A DNA stretch of 64,000 bases. Origin: Brevibacillus fortis. GTDB lineage: Bacteria > Bacillota > Bacilli > Brevibacillales > Brevibacillaceae. Positions 8,933 through 17,573 of this stretch are shown here, piece by piece. How positions within the stretch are numbered: the stretch's first letter is position 1; each line of letters opens with the position of its first letter. Made by a program: the position numbers and the translations under genes. The notes below the pieces were generated by a model. That model did no database searches, had not been told where the DNA came from, and saw nothing but the letters and a program-made list of their open reading frames with translations. The stretch lies in assembly GCF_003013395.1 (NCBI RefSeq), contig NZ_PXZM01000036.1, positions 124,001 to 188,000 of the forward strand, written 5' to 3'.

Positions 8933-9445
8933 ATGAGGCAGATTGTATATCGAGGAGTCGAATACGGCGAGGGACTTCGTGTCGTGAAAGCGCAAAAGTA
9001 TGAGAGGGCAGAACGGCGTCATTTTACAAATGGTGCTAGTGCAAAGGCAGTGTTTGGCGCTGGTGTTTACTTGGTAAGCAATCCGGAAATCGCCGCACAG
9101 TATGCGATTTGTCATGCAGAGACGAATGGGGAGAAGGCAGTTGTGTTGAGCCAGCAGCTGCATTTGCAGGGTCTCGTTTGTTTGGACGAGCGCTATGGGG
9201 AAAATGAACTGCGCATCGATGCGTTGCGCGCTGCTTATTCAGAAGAGGAACTCGAACGAAGACAGAACGGCATGGGTCATGAAGAGTGGCTGGAATGGAC
9301 AGGGGATAAGGTGCGTGCGTATTTGATTGCCCGTGGATACCGGGGGATTCGGTATCGGATCAGCCCGGAGCTAACGTATTATATCTGCTATGAGCCTGAC
9401 GCTCAAATTGAAGAGATTGCGATTCTATCTGTGCTCGATGTGTGA
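8933..9445 (+). CDS. Small protein with ADP-ribosyltransferase/RES-like pattern
   Basis: A 170-residue cytoplasmic protein with no signal peptide. The N-terminal pattern IVYRGVEYGEGLRV, then FGAGVYLVSNPEIAAQYA near residue 40-58, is the layout of the ART/RES fold: an early R/H-bearing strand, then a 'G-x-G-VYL...A..YA' strand-helix. A Glu-rich segment (about 100-115) follows and could hold the catalytic Glu, but I cannot fix the triad. If real, it would use NAD to modify a target or degrade NAD. It sits between the pyrimidine operon terminator and a bidirectional terminator, so it is a single-gene unit. Start ATG 8933 has AAAAGGAG upstream. No antitoxin-like neighbour is present. Family call is inference. 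Confidence 0.5.
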   Translation: MRQIVYRGVEYGEGLRVVKAQKYERAERRHFTNGASAKAVFGAGVYLVSNPEIAAQYAICHAETNGEKAVVLSQQLHLQGLVCLDERYGENELRIDALRAAYSEEELERRQNGMGHEEWLEWTGDKVRAYLIARGYRGIRYRISPELTYYICYEPDAQIEEIAILSVLDV

Positions 9446-9462
9446 GAATGAGTCAACAAACG

Positions 9463-9500
9463 AAAGACTGGCAAACCCAACAGGGCAGCCAGTCTTTTTT
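9463..9500. terminator. Bidirectional terminator between convergent genes
   Basis: A perfect 10-bp stem (AAAGACTGGC at 9463 against GCCAGTCTTT at 9488) is followed by T6 on the plus strand and preceded by an A-rich run, so it can serve both converging genes. Confidence 0.8.
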
Positions 9501-9512
9501 GATAGCTCGCTA

Positions 9513-11003
9513 TTAAGAAGCAATCGTTTGTTTGTTGTTTGCGGTGATTTTTTCGTAATCGTTGGCACTCAAAATCGAGGAGTCGTTTTTCATCATCCAT
9601 GTGTAAATCACGAGTGAAATCAAAAGTCCGATAGTCCAAGCATTGTCCCAAATAATGGTTAAGCCCGGAATGTATTTACTAATAAAAGGAATCGCAATCC
9701 CGATTAGCATCGCCCAGATGGCTCTGCCATTAAAGCCCGTTTTGTAGGTGTAGATCCCGTCTGTTTTGTACAGTTCTGTTAAATGAATGCGCCGCTTGCG
9801 CACGAGCCAATAGTCGGCAATGGCAATACCGTCGATCGGTCCTAACAAGGCTCCGTACGTTCCAAGCCATAAAAAGATGTAGTTGCCGAAGTTCTCCAAA
9901 ATGTACCAAGGCTGCATCAAGAGCGACACAACTCCGGCGATGATGGCGCCGGCTTCATACGAGAGGCGGCGAGGGGCGAGATTCTCCACTGCCCGGGCGG
10001 GAGCAACGATATTGGCCGCTACGTTGGTCGTCAATGTGGCAAGAATAATTCCAATCGTTCCGAGGAAAATGGCAAAAGGCGAGAATTTAGCCAACACGGC
10101 AGCAGGGTCCCATAACGCTTCTCCGTAAATGACGACGGTAGCAGAAGCGACAGCAACTCCGATGAAGGAGAAGAAACCCATCGTGGTCGGTAAAGAAGAG
10201 GATTGTCCGATGATTTGGGCTTTTTGACTTTTGGCATACCGACAGAAATCCGGAATGTTGAGGGCCATTGTTGCCCAAAAAGCAATGGCTCCCGTCAATG
10301 CGGGGAAGAAAATCTTCAGGAAATCTGCAGTGGAAGTGAATTTCGAAGGGGCCGAGAGCATCGGTCCCCATCCGCCTGCTTTCGTAAGCGCCCAGACGAG
10401 GAGAGCCAAACTCATGATGATCAGAATGGGAGCAGCCCAAGCCTCCATTTTTTTGATCGCTTCTGGACCGCGATAAGCGACCCATACGTTTAACAGCCAA
10501 AAGCCAAAGAAGGATATCCAGAGATGTCCGGGCACATTAGCCCAGTCTGTCATCGACATCAAGAGCGTATCGATGGCAGCACCTCCGAACCAACAGTTGA
10601 TGCCAAACCAACCAGCACCAATCAATCCACGTGCGACAGCAGGGATGTGCGCTCCTTTGGAGCCGAACCAGAGGCGCGCAAAAACTGGATACGGAATGCC
10701 AAATTTCGTCCCGGCATGAGAGTTGAGAAGAATGGGAATAAGGACAATACAATTACCGAGAATGATCGTCAAAATGGCCTGCCACCAGTTCATACCCAAG
10801 GAAATCAACCCTGCCGCCATTGCATACGTCGGCAAACAAATCGACATACCGATCCACAAGCTAGCGAAGTTATAAGATGTCCAGTTGTGCTCTGCTGTCG
10901 TCGTCGGCCGAAGACCTTCATTATAAAGCGGACTGTTCTTGATTGCCTCTTTGCCTTCTTTCGTCAGGGTAACAATTCCATTTGATACCGTTTGCGTCTT
11001 CAT
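9513..11003 (-). CDS. NCS1 family nucleobase:cation symporter (probable uracil/allantoin/hydantoin permease)
   Basis: An integral membrane carrier of the Mhp1/FurD/PucI type that imports a nucleobase, hydantoin or allantoin with a cation. The start is placed at the ATG at 11003, where AAAGGAGGG lies 8 bp upstream; the longer reading frame from 11072 adds an unlikely 23-residue front. The N-terminus has the NCS1 signature (EHNWTSYNFASLWIGMSI near residues 37-54), followed by about 12 hydrophobic segments and loops such as AYRGPEAIKKMEAWAAP. The 496-residue length fits. It converges on the pre/hyd operon, which argues for a pyrimidine or hydantoin substrate; the substrate itself cannot be read from sequence. 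Confidence 0.88.
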   Translation of the reverse strand: MKTQTVSNGIVTLTKEGKEAIKNSPLYNEGLRPTTTAEHNWTSYNFASLWIGMSICLPTYAMAAGLISLGMNWWQAILTIILGNCIVLIPILLNSHAGTKFGIPYPVFARLWFGSKGAHIPAVARGLIGAGWFGINCWFGGAAIDTLLMSMTDWANVPGHLWISFFGFWLLNVWVAYRGPEAIKKMEAWAAPILIIMSLALLVWALTKAGGWGPMLSAPSKFTSTADFLKIFFPALTGAIAFWATMALNIPDFCRYAKSQKAQIIGQSSSLPTTMGFFSFIGVAVASATVVIYGEALWDPAAVLAKFSPFAIFLGTIGIILATLTTNVAANIVAPARAVENLAPRRLSYEAGAIIAGVVSLLMQPWYILENFGNYIFLWLGTYGALLGPIDGIAIADYWLVRKRRIHLTELYKTDGIYTYKTGFNGRAIWAMLIGIAIPFISKYIPGLTIIWDNAWTIGLLISLVIYTWMMKNDSSILSANDYEKITANNKQTIAS

Positions 11004-11226
11004 TTCTTTCCCTCCTTTGCTTTTCAAGATGTCTCGTATTCGGACAAGCGCCCTAGTTTGTCTTGAATACAAGTTGTAACATTATATTGGGGGAAAGAAG
11101 GCCTAATACCTGATTTTTCGTCGTAAAAAGACAGCCTGTGACAACAAGCTTCGCCATTGACAAAGGGAATGATTCTACCTTTTTACCTAATTGAGATGGT
11201 AAGATGAAGCAAGGGGTGAGCGAGCT
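11004..11226. promoter_or_regulatory. Divergent promoter region between permease and sensor kinase
   Basis: Leftward, a TATAAT lies on the minus strand at 11086-11081, upstream of the permease. Rightward, TTGACA lies at 11157-11162, about 65 bp before the sensor kinase, with no good -10. CTTGAATACAAG near 11062 is a short inverted repeat that could bind a regulator. No RNA element was recognised. Confidence 0.4.
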
Positions 11227-12837
11227 GTGATGACAAGAAAAATCCATATGTCTTTGCAAACCAGAATGATCTTATTGATTACTATTGTCATTATTCTGAT
11301 TGTTTCGTCAGTTGGGGCCGTTTTTTCTTCCATAGTTGCGTCTTCGATCGAAGAGCAGGTGGGCAAAAAAGCACTAAGTGTGGCAAAGATCGTAGCCAGC
11401 GATCCTGAGCTGCGCAACGCTTTTTCAAGCCAATATCCTCCAGCGCTGATCCAGCCCATCGCTGAAAACATCCGGATGCAAACTGGAGCAGAGTTTGTAG
11501 TTGTGGGAAACCATGAGGGAATTCGGTATGCGCATCCGATTCCAGAACGGATCGGAAAGGAAATGGTGGGAGGAGATAACGAGCCCGGACTCTCGCATGG
11601 TCAATCTTACATATCGAAGGCTATCGGTAGCATGGGTCCATCACTGCGGGGAAAAGTGCCGATCAAAAATGAAAAAGGGGACATCATCGGAATTGTGTCC
11701 GTTGGATTCCTGCTGGAAGACATCGAGGAGGCCATTGACCTCTACCAAGACCGTATATTGATCCTGACTCTTCTCGCCTTGTTGTGCGGCGTTGCTGGTG
11801 CCATTGCACTCAGTCGCTATTTAAAGCGCTTAATTTTGGGATTGGAACCGGAGGAGATCGCCTCCCTGTACGTAGAGAGAAATGCTGTACTAGAGTCAGT
11901 CCGCGAAGGAATCGTGGCGATTGACCGCAATAAACGCATCACGATGATGAATAAGGCTGCTATTCGTATTCTGAACTTACCGGAAGAAGACGTTCATCGC
12001 AAAGAAATATTAGAAGTGCTTCCAGACAGTCGTATGCCAGAAGTGCTGGAATCAGGCGAGCATCAATTAGATCGGGAGTCTATCATGGGCGGAAAGGAAA
12101 TTATCGTGAATCGACTACCGATCAAATTCGGAGGTAAGGTCGTAGGAGTGGTCAGCAGCTTCCGTCCCAAATCGGAAATTGATCAGCTAGCTTCTGAACT
12201 ATCTCAAGCGAGGCGCTATGCGGATGTCCTTCGCGCCCAAACACATGAATTTCACAATTTGTTGTATACCATTTCTGGCTTGTTGCAGCTTGGCTCGATT
12301 CAGGAAGCAGTCGAACTGATTACGAGTGAAACATCAGCACAGCAAGAGATGATTTTGTTTTTGGCGAAGCAAATTCCTGATCCGTTAATAGGGGCTCTGC
12401 TGTTAGGGATGCACAATCGAGCCAAGGAACTGAAAATTCAATTCATCATCCATCACGACAGTCACTTGAAGGAGCTCCCAGCGACGAGCAACCGACAGCA
12501 GATAGTTGTTCTATTGGGGACACTGATCCAAAATGCATTGGAAGCCGTCAATGAGCAAAGTGTCGAGCACAAACGAGTGGAATGTTACTTGTCTGACACG
12601 GGTGATGAAATCATGTTCGAAATCGAGGATTCGGGACCGGGCGTTGTGGAAGAGCTGCGAGAAAAAATATTCGAGCACGGTTTCTCCACGAAAAAAGGCG
12701 AAGATCGTGGAATTGGTCTGGCCAAGGCGCATGGAATTATTAAAGAATTGGACGGCTATATACTCGTTGGCAAAAGCGAGCTAGGAGGCGCACTTTTCAC
12801 AGTATCCCTGCGCAAAAGAATGGAGGTGGCGTCTTGA
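11227..12837 (+). CDS. Sensor histidine kinase, CitA/DcuS (di/tricarboxylate) family
   Basis: A membrane sensor for an extracellular carboxylate. Order: transmembrane 1 (about 12-35), extracytoplasmic PAS/sCache-type sensor with AYAHPIPERIGK-like carboxylate-sensor pattern (about 36-172), transmembrane 2 (about 177-199), cytoplasmic PAS (about 210-320), SpoOB-type dimerisation helix with THEFHNLLYTISGLLQL (phospho-His about 340), and an ATPase with NALEAV, DSGPGV and GIGLAKAHGI. Start GTG 11227 (ATG at 11230 is an alternative) follows AGGGG. It overlaps the response regulator by 4 bp and precedes the tct transporter, so it probably induces that transporter in response to its substrate. Confidence 0.9.
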   Translation: MMTRKIHMSLQTRMILLITIVIILIVSSVGAVFSSIVASSIEEQVGKKALSVAKIVASDPELRNAFSSQYPPALIQPIAENIRMQTGAEFVVVGNHEGIRYAHPIPERIGKEMVGGDNEPGLSHGQSYISKAIGSMGPSLRGKVPIKNEKGDIIGIVSVGFLLEDIEEAIDLYQDRILILTLLALLCGVAGAIALSRYLKRLILGLEPEEIASLYVERNAVLESVREGIVAIDRNKRITMMNKAAIRILNLPEEDVHRKEILEVLPDSRMPEVLESGEHQLDRESIMGGKEIIVNRLPIKFGGKVVGVVSSFRPKSEIDQLASELSQARRYADVLRAQTHEFHNLLYTISGLLQLGSIQEAVELITSETSAQQEMILFLAKQIPDPLIGALLLGMHNRAKELKIQFIIHHDSHLKELPATSNRQQIVVLLGTLIQNALEAVNEQSVEHKRVECYLSDTGDEIMFEIEDSGPGVVEELREKIFEHGFSTKKGEDRGIGLAKAHGIIKELDGYILVGKSELGGALFTVSLRKRMEVAS

Positions 12838-13523
12838 GGAAGCTGGAGGTTCTTATCGTAGAGGATGATATGCGGATTATCGATATCAACAAGCGATTTG
12901 TCAGCAAGATTGAAGGCTTTGAAGTAATTGCTACGGCAACGAATGGTGCGGATGCCAAAGAATTGCTGTCTTGTACACGTCCTCAGCTCGTTTTGTTGGA
13001 TGTGTACTTGCCTGACATGCTGGGAACGGAGCTGGTCTGGTTTATACGGCAACATTACCGCGAAGTAGACGTTATTATGATCACCGCAGCCAAGGAGATG
13101 GAAATGGTACAGGAAGCGCTGCGCGGCGGAGTCTTCGATTACATCGTTAAGCCGCTGGTTTTCGAACGTTTTCGTGAACGGTTGGAAAGCTATCGCGAGC
13201 ACGTCATTCGGACGAGAGAAGCTGTCGAGGTAGACCAGGAAGTCATTGACCAAATGCTGACGAGAAGACTGGTCGCTCCTAAAAATCGAGATGTGCTCGC
13301 ACCAAAAGGAATTGACCTCTTAACATTGGAAAAAGTGATCGAAGCGATTAGACAAACGGGAGACAAGGGGGTCTCGGCGGAGGAGATCGGCCGCGAGATT
13401 GGTACCAGCCGAACAACGGCGCGACGGTATTTAGAATACTTGGTTCTGGAAAAAAAGGCGCGTGCTGACTTGATTTATGGCACAGTGGGCAGACCGGAAA
13501 GAAAATATCGCTATCTTCCATAA
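12834..13523 (+). CDS. Response regulator, CitB/DcuR family
   Basis: A two-domain regulator partnered with the kinase upstream. The receiver has acidic residues VEDD (about 8-11), the phospho-acceptor Asp56 in LVLLDVYLPDM and Lys in YIVKPL (about 105). The C-terminus is the CitT/DcuR helix-turn-helix (GVSAEEIGREIGTSRTTARR, about 183-202). The TTG start at 12834 overlaps the kinase stop (TTGA) and has GGAGG upstream, giving translational coupling. Its target is most likely the tctC promoter region starting 1 bp after its stop. Confidence 0.9.
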   Translation: MRKLEVLIVEDDMRIIDINKRFVSKIEGFEVIATATNGADAKELLSCTRPQLVLLDVYLPDMLGTELVWFIRQHYREVDVIMITAAKEMEMVQEALRGGVFDYIVKPLVFERFRERLESYREHVIRTREAVEVDQEVIDQMLTRRLVAPKNRDVLAPKGIDLLTLEKVIEAIRQTGDKGVSAEEIGREIGTSRTTARRYLEYLVLEKKARADLIYGTVGRPERKYRYLP

Positions 13524-13524
13524 T

Positions 13525-13535
13525 GTTCCATGAAC
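13525..13535. promoter_or_regulatory. GTTC-CAT-GAAC palindrome upstream of tctC
   Basis: GTTCCATGAAC is an inverted repeat with a 3-bp centre, directly followed by a further GAAC half-site (13541). It lies between the response regulator and tctC in an AT-rich stretch, where a DcuR/CitT-type activator would be expected to bind. Confidence 0.35.
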
Positions 13536-13626
13536 AATATGAACAAAAAGTGATTAATTTTCAAAATAGACCTTATGCACGAAAACTATTCCTCTGACTT
13601 TTGCGGTGATACATTATGTTCAAGCG

Positions 13627-13640
13627 TGGCAGCGCTTACA
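13627..13640. promoter_or_regulatory. Candidate CcpA catabolite-responsive element (cre)
   Basis: TGGCAGCGCTTACA matches the Firmicute cre consensus TGWAAGCGYTWNCW at 12 of 14 positions, including the central GCGCT core. It lies 30-45 bp before tctC, where bound CcpA would block transcription when preferred sugars are present. Confidence 0.55.
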
Positions 13641-13670
13641 TAAAAGCGGGTTAAGGGGGATAATTGTTTG

Positions 13671-14729
13671 ATGAAAAGAAAAAAAGTGCTAATCACAGTG
13701 TCCACTTTTCTTACACTAGCATTGGCTGCTTGTGGTGGAGGTACTGGAAATTCGGGAACAGCAAGTCCGGGAACGCAACCAGCGCAAGCGCCGCAACCTG
13801 CCGCAGAGGCATCTAAATATCCAGAAAAGCCGATCGTATACGTGGCTCCATCCGGTGCAGGAGGGGGCTGGGATAAGACAGCTCGCTCGGTAGCAAAGGT
13901 GTTGGCTGAAAGCAAGCTGGTGACAGAAACCATCACGGTAGAAAACAAGCCGGGTGGTGGGGGAACCGTATTCTTGGCTGAGTATGTAAGCAAAGACAAA
14001 GGAAATCCTTATAAGTTATTCGTTAGCTCTCCTCCTATTTTGATAAACAATAACAAAAAAGAGGGGAACAGCCCATTCGGATACAAAGATGTCACACCAT
14101 TAGCGCAAATGACGAAAGATTTCGGCACACTTGTTGTGAAAGCGGATTCACCGCACAAGGACATCAAGAGCGTGTTGGACGCGATCAAGGCTGACCCAAG
14201 CAAAATTACGCTAGCAGGCGGCTCTGCTCCAGGATCGATGGATCATTTGATCGGTGTATTGCCAGCATCCAAATACGGGATTGACCCGAAAAGCGTGAAA
14301 TACGTTTCTTATGACGGTGGTGGCGAAGCAATGGCTGCCTTGTTGGGCGGCAATGCGGATATCATTGCGACGGATGCTTCTAGCGTGGGTGAATACCTGA
14401 AAGCAGGCAAAATCCGCGTACTCGGCGTCACTTCCGATGAACGTCTCGGCGGCGATTTGAAAGAGATCCCGACGTTAAAAGAGCAAGGCATTGATGCAAC
14501 GTTCACGATTTGGCGCGGTGTCTTCGGTCCTGCTGATATGCCAGCAGACGCAAAAGCTTACTGGGATGCAAAGCTGAAAGAACTTTCAACTCATGAGACT
14601 TGGACAAAAGAATTGGCAGCAAACGGGTGGGAAAGCGAGTACAAAGACGCTGCTGCTTTCACAACATTCCTGGATGAACAAGATAAGCTGGTCAAAGAAC
14701 TGTTGACATCACTTGGTATGTCGAAGTAG
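13671..14729 (+). CDS. tctC: Tripartite tricarboxylate transporter, substrate-binding lipoprotein
   Basis: The extracytoplasmic binding protein of a TTT-family secondary carrier, delivering a carboxylate to TctAB. It has a lipoprotein signal (MKRKKVLITV... LALAAC; lipid-modified Cys near residue 20), a Gly/Pro/Ala-rich linker (21-45), then the Bug/TctC fold starting YPEKPIVYVAPSGAGGGWD, with the ligand-loop pattern GGGGTVFLAEYV and YDGGGEAMAALLGG. About 352 residues is slightly longer than usual because of the linker. ATG 13671 follows AAGGGGGA at 10 bp (TTG 13668 is an alternative). A terminator hairpin separates it from tctB. Confidence 0.92.
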   Translation: MKRKKVLITVSTFLTLALAACGGGTGNSGTASPGTQPAQAPQPAAEASKYPEKPIVYVAPSGAGGGWDKTARSVAKVLAESKLVTETITVENKPGGGGTVFLAEYVSKDKGNPYKLFVSSPPILINNNKKEGNSPFGYKDVTPLAQMTKDFGTLVVKADSPHKDIKSVLDAIKADPSKITLAGGSAPGSMDHLIGVLPASKYGIDPKSVKYVSYDGGGEAMAALLGGNADIIATDASSVGEYLKAGKIRVLGVTSDERLGGDLKEIPTLKEQGIDATFTIWRGVFGPADMPADAKAYWDAKLKELSTHETWTKELAANGWESEYKDAAAFTTFLDEQDKLVKELLTSLGMSK

Positions 14730-14734
14730 GGAGA

Positions 14735-14758
14735 GGAGGGGCAAGCCCCTCCTTTTTC
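14735..14758 (+). terminator. Intercistronic terminator/attenuator between tctC and tctB
   Basis: A tight perfect hairpin (GGAGGGGC, AA, GCCCCTCC) followed by T5. It sits 5 bp after tctC and 20 bp before tctB, so it should lower transcription of the membrane subunits relative to the abundant binding protein. Confidence 0.75.
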
Positions 14759-14778
14759 CACACCTTAGGAGGTTATAC

Positions 14779-15246
14779 ATGAACCTGATGTTTGATCGTA
14801 TCGGCAGCTTGTTTTTTGCGCTAGTAGGTGCGCTCTTTATCGCTGAAAGCCAAAATATTTCGGCCAGTGCATACGGAAGTCAGGTTGGGCCGAATATGTT
14901 TCCATTCGGACTTGGCATCATCCTGATCTTGTTGAGCTTGCGGCTGTTGTGGGAGACGTATAAGAAAGGCGTGGCTGCTTCCTCATCCGAGTCACAGAGC
15001 CCACTGCGATACAAGCGGTTCTTATTCATTTTGGCAGCGACAGTCTTGTACGTATTGTTGTTGGAGAAACTCGGTTATGTCATCTCGAGCTTTGCATTCC
15101 TTACGTACGCTTTTACCATGATGGGAAGCAAAAGCGTTCTTAAATCCGTGATCGTTTCCTTACTGTTTTCAGTAGGTGTTTATGTCATCTATGTACATTT
15201 GCTAAAAGGTACGCTTCCAGGACTACCTACCTGGCTGGGCGTCTAG
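14779..15246 (+). CDS. tctB: Tripartite tricarboxylate transporter, small membrane subunit TctB
   Basis: The small four-helix membrane subunit of the TTT transporter. The ATG at 14779 is chosen because TTAGGAGGT lies 6 bp upstream; the longer open frame from 14713 runs through the terminator. The 155 residues give helices near 8-25, 38-58, 78-98 and 105-150, with the typical opening FDRIGSLFFALVGALFIAES and a short cytoplasmic linker WETYKKG. tctA follows after 17 bp. Confidence 0.88.
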   Translation: MNLMFDRIGSLFFALVGALFIAESQNISASAYGSQVGPNMFPFGLGIILILLSLRLLWETYKKGVAASSSESQSPLRYKRFLFILAATVLYVLLLEKLGYVISSFAFLTYAFTMMGSKSVLKSVIVSLLFSVGVYVIYVHLLKGTLPGLPTWLGV

Positions 15247-15263
15247 GGAGGGGATAGGTAAGC

Positions 15264-16790
15264 ATGAGTGCATTGCAATTTTTAGCGGACGGTTTTCTCG
15301 TTGCCTTACAGTGGCATAATCTTGTCTTTGCCTTTATTGGCGTCCTGATCGGTACTGCCGTAGGGGTCCTTCCCGGTATCGGTCCAATGAGCGGAGTCGC
15401 GCTGCTGATGCCTGTTACGGCTTCCTTGACATCTGGCTTACCCCCAGAAAGTGCGGCGGCTAGCGCGCTGATCTTGCTGGCAGGCGTTTACTATGGCGCG
15501 ATGTATGGTGGTTCCACAACATCTATTTTGTTAAATACGCCGGGTGAATCCTCCTCTGTTGTAACGACATTGGACGGCTATCAAATGGCCAAACAGGGAC
15601 GTGCTGGCGCAGCGTTGTCGATTGCAGCGATCGGTTCTTTTGTCGCGGGGCTTGTAGCGTTGATTGCTCTTGTGTTTTTGGCTGATCCATTATCAGATCT
15701 GGCTTTGAAATTCGGTCCTGCTGAATATTTCTCCCTCATGCTTCTTGGCTTGTGTGCGGTCAGCGGACTCGGGGGGAAGTCGATGACCAAAGCCCTCATT
15801 ATGACAGTCATGGGACTCTTGCTTGCGACAATCGGGATGGATACCGTTTCGGGCGTGGCGCGATTCACCTACGATATTCCTGATTTGTATCAAGGTCTGG
15901 AGTTCCTCACGATAGCAGTTGGTTTGTTTGCGCTTGGAGAAGTGTTCAAGACAATCCTGGAAGACGATCAATCAACTAAGGAAATTATTAAAGTGGGGCG
16001 AGTACTCCCTACCAAGCAAGACCTAAAAGAAAGTGCCGGACCGATTACACGCGGCTCCTTGCTCGGGTTTTTCATTGGTGTCTTGCCTGGTGCTGGCGCT
16101 ACTCTCGCATCCTTCTTCTCGTATATTTTTGAGAAAAAACTGAGCAAAGACCCCAGTCGTTTTGGAAAAGGAGCGATCGCAGGTGTAGCAGCACCAGAGT
16201 CTGCAAACAACGCTGCTTCTGGCGGTGCGATGATTCCTCTGTTGACGCTGGGGATTCCGGGGTCTGGTACCACAGCGATTTTAATGGGTGCCTTATTGAT
16301 GTACAACGTACAGCCAGGTCCGCTCTTGTTCAGTGATCACCCGCAGATTGCCTGGGGCTTGATTGCGAGTATGTTTATTGGAAATGTGATGCTGCTGATT
16401 TTGAACATGCCACTCGTTAAAGTTTTTGCAAAAATTATTGAAACACCTTCACACTTTTTGATTCCGCTCATTATCGCGATTTCCGTGTTCGGTGTGTACG
16501 CTGTACAAATCAGTACTTTTGATTTGATCGTGCTCGTGATTTGTGGGGTAGCTGGCTATTTCCTGACGAAAAACGATTTTCCGCTGGCACCGCTCGTCCT
16601 CGGCCTTGTTTTAGGGCCGATGATTGAAAATAACATGAGAAGAGCATTGACCACCTCGAATGGAGACTTCTCGATCTTCTTGACGAAGCCACTTTCCGCT
16701 GCTTTTCTGGTTTGTGCGATTCTGTGGTTGATCATTCCCATCTTACTGAAGCGTAGAGGGAAGCAAGTCATTATCAGCGAAGAAGCGTAA
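15264..16790 (+). CDS. tctA: Tripartite tricarboxylate transporter, large permease subunit TctA
   Basis: The large permease of the TTT system, with about 11 membrane segments. The first Gly/Pro-rich TctA signature (GTAVGVLPGIGPMSGVALLMP near residue 30-50) is followed by a second inverted copy (GVLPGAGATLASFFSYIFEKK near 272-292), the repeat structure typical of the family. The segment AAPESANNAASGGAMIPLL (about 311-329) is also highly characteristic. Length 508 is normal. It ends the operon; the substrate (citrate, tartrate, another carboxylate, or a pyrimidine breakdown acid) cannot be read from sequence. Confidence 0.92.
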   Translation: MSALQFLADGFLVALQWHNLVFAFIGVLIGTAVGVLPGIGPMSGVALLMPVTASLTSGLPPESAAASALILLAGVYYGAMYGGSTTSILLNTPGESSSVVTTLDGYQMAKQGRAGAALSIAAIGSFVAGLVALIALVFLADPLSDLALKFGPAEYFSLMLLGLCAVSGLGGKSMTKALIMTVMGLLLATIGMDTVSGVARFTYDIPDLYQGLEFLTIAVGLFALGEVFKTILEDDQSTKEIIKVGRVLPTKQDLKESAGPITRGSLLGFFIGVLPGAGATLASFFSYIFEKKLSKDPSRFGKGAIAGVAAPESANNAASGGAMIPLLTLGIPGSGTTAILMGALLMYNVQPGPLLFSDHPQIAWGLIASMFIGNVMLLILNMPLVKVFAKIIETPSHFLIPLIIAISVFGVYAVQISTFDLIVLVICGVAGYFLTKNDFPLAPLVLGLVLGPMIENNMRRALTTSNGDFSIFLTKPLSAAFLVCAILWLIIPILLKRRGKQVIISEEA

Positions 16791-16841
16791 CTCCCTTGAC
16801 AAAGTCCTCCTTAGCCCGTAACATTGGAAAAATTTTGGGAA

Positions 16842-16873
16842 ACTGTTCTGCTTGATGGATGAGGCAGAACAGT
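16842..16873. repeat. Perfect 10-bp inverted repeat before acetyltransferase
   Basis: ACTGTTCTGC (16842-16851) and GCAGAACAGT (16864-16873) are perfect arms around a 12-base loop. No T run follows on the plus strand, so it is not a normal terminator for tctA. It ends just before the ribosome site at 16874 and could be a leader hairpin or an operator. Confidence 0.55.
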
Positions 16874-16888
16874 AGAGGAGACACAGAC

Positions 16889-17479
16889 ATGCTAAACATT
16901 GAACCTGTAATCTTAGAAGGCAAGCTGGTCCGATTGGAGCCACTCAGAATGGCCCATGTGGACGGAATCTGGGAAGCAGGCGCATACGAAGAGATTTGGC
17001 CTCATATGTCCACGAAAATAAGAACAAGAGAAGATGCTCAGACTTTTACCCTGCAGGCTTTGAAAAATGAACAAGCCCAGGCAGAGCTGCCATTCGTCAT
17101 CATCCGCCAAGCAGATGAGAGAGTCATCGGGAGCACGAGGTTCTTAGGGATTGCGAAAAAGGATCGCGGATTGGAAATCGGTTTTACATGGCTGACCCCG
17201 TCCGTCTGGAAAACGGGCGTCAATACGGAATGTAAATGGCTTCTCTTGTGCCATTGCTTCGAACAACTTGGTTGTATTCGCGTACAGCTCAAGACCGATT
17301 CGCGTAATTTGAATTCGCAACGTGCCATTGCCCGGATCGGTGGCATTCGAGAAGGTGTCCTGCGCAATCACATGGTGATGTCTGATGGATACATTCGCGA
17401 CTCGGTATATTTCAGCATACTGGATCGTGAATGGCCAGAAGCCAAGAAAAAGCTGCAATTGTTGCTGTTTGGTGAATAA
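16889..17479 (+). CDS. GNAT family N-acetyltransferase (RimJ/RimL type)
   Basis: An acetyl-CoA-dependent acetyltransferase. Residues 10-30 (LEGKLVRLEPLRMAHVDGI) and the later IGFTWLTPSVWKTGVNTECK and SQRAIARIGGIREGVLRNH are the usual signature blocks of the RimJ/L-like GNATs that acetylate N-terminal or side-chain amines. Start ATG 16889 follows AGAGGAG by 8 bp; the upstream ATG at 16859 lies inside the inverted repeat and has no ribosome site. The 196-residue length is normal. Substrate unknown; it appears monocistronic. Confidence 0.85.
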   Translation: MLNIEPVILEGKLVRLEPLRMAHVDGIWEAGAYEEIWPHMSTKIRTREDAQTFTLQALKNEQAQAELPFVIIRQADERVIGSTRFLGIAKKDRGLEIGFTWLTPSVWKTGVNTECKWLLLCHCFEQLGCIRVQLKTDSRNLNSQRAIARIGGIREGVLRNHMVMSDGYIRDSVYFSILDREWPEAKKKLQLLLFGE

Positions 17480-17491
17480 AGGCTTGGATTG

Positions 17492-17520
17492 ATTGAAGGG
17501 CGTTCAGAGCATGTGTACAA
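17492..17520 (+). promoter_or_regulatory. Sigma-A promoter
   Basis: TTGAAG at 17492-17497, a 17-bp spacer and TACAAT at 17515-17520 form a good vegetative promoter for the DUF3054 gene at 17574. Confidence 0.65.
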
Positions 17521-17573
17521 TAGGGGTGAACCAAGAGGGTTTACTCTGACAAGACCCGGAAAAGAGGGTATAC

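Noticed and set aside
15581..15971. Long minus-strand open frames within tctA and similar frames inside the NRPS genes
   Set aside because: They lie opposite clear coding regions, have no ribosome sites, and show no protein-family pattern; they are shadows of codon usage.
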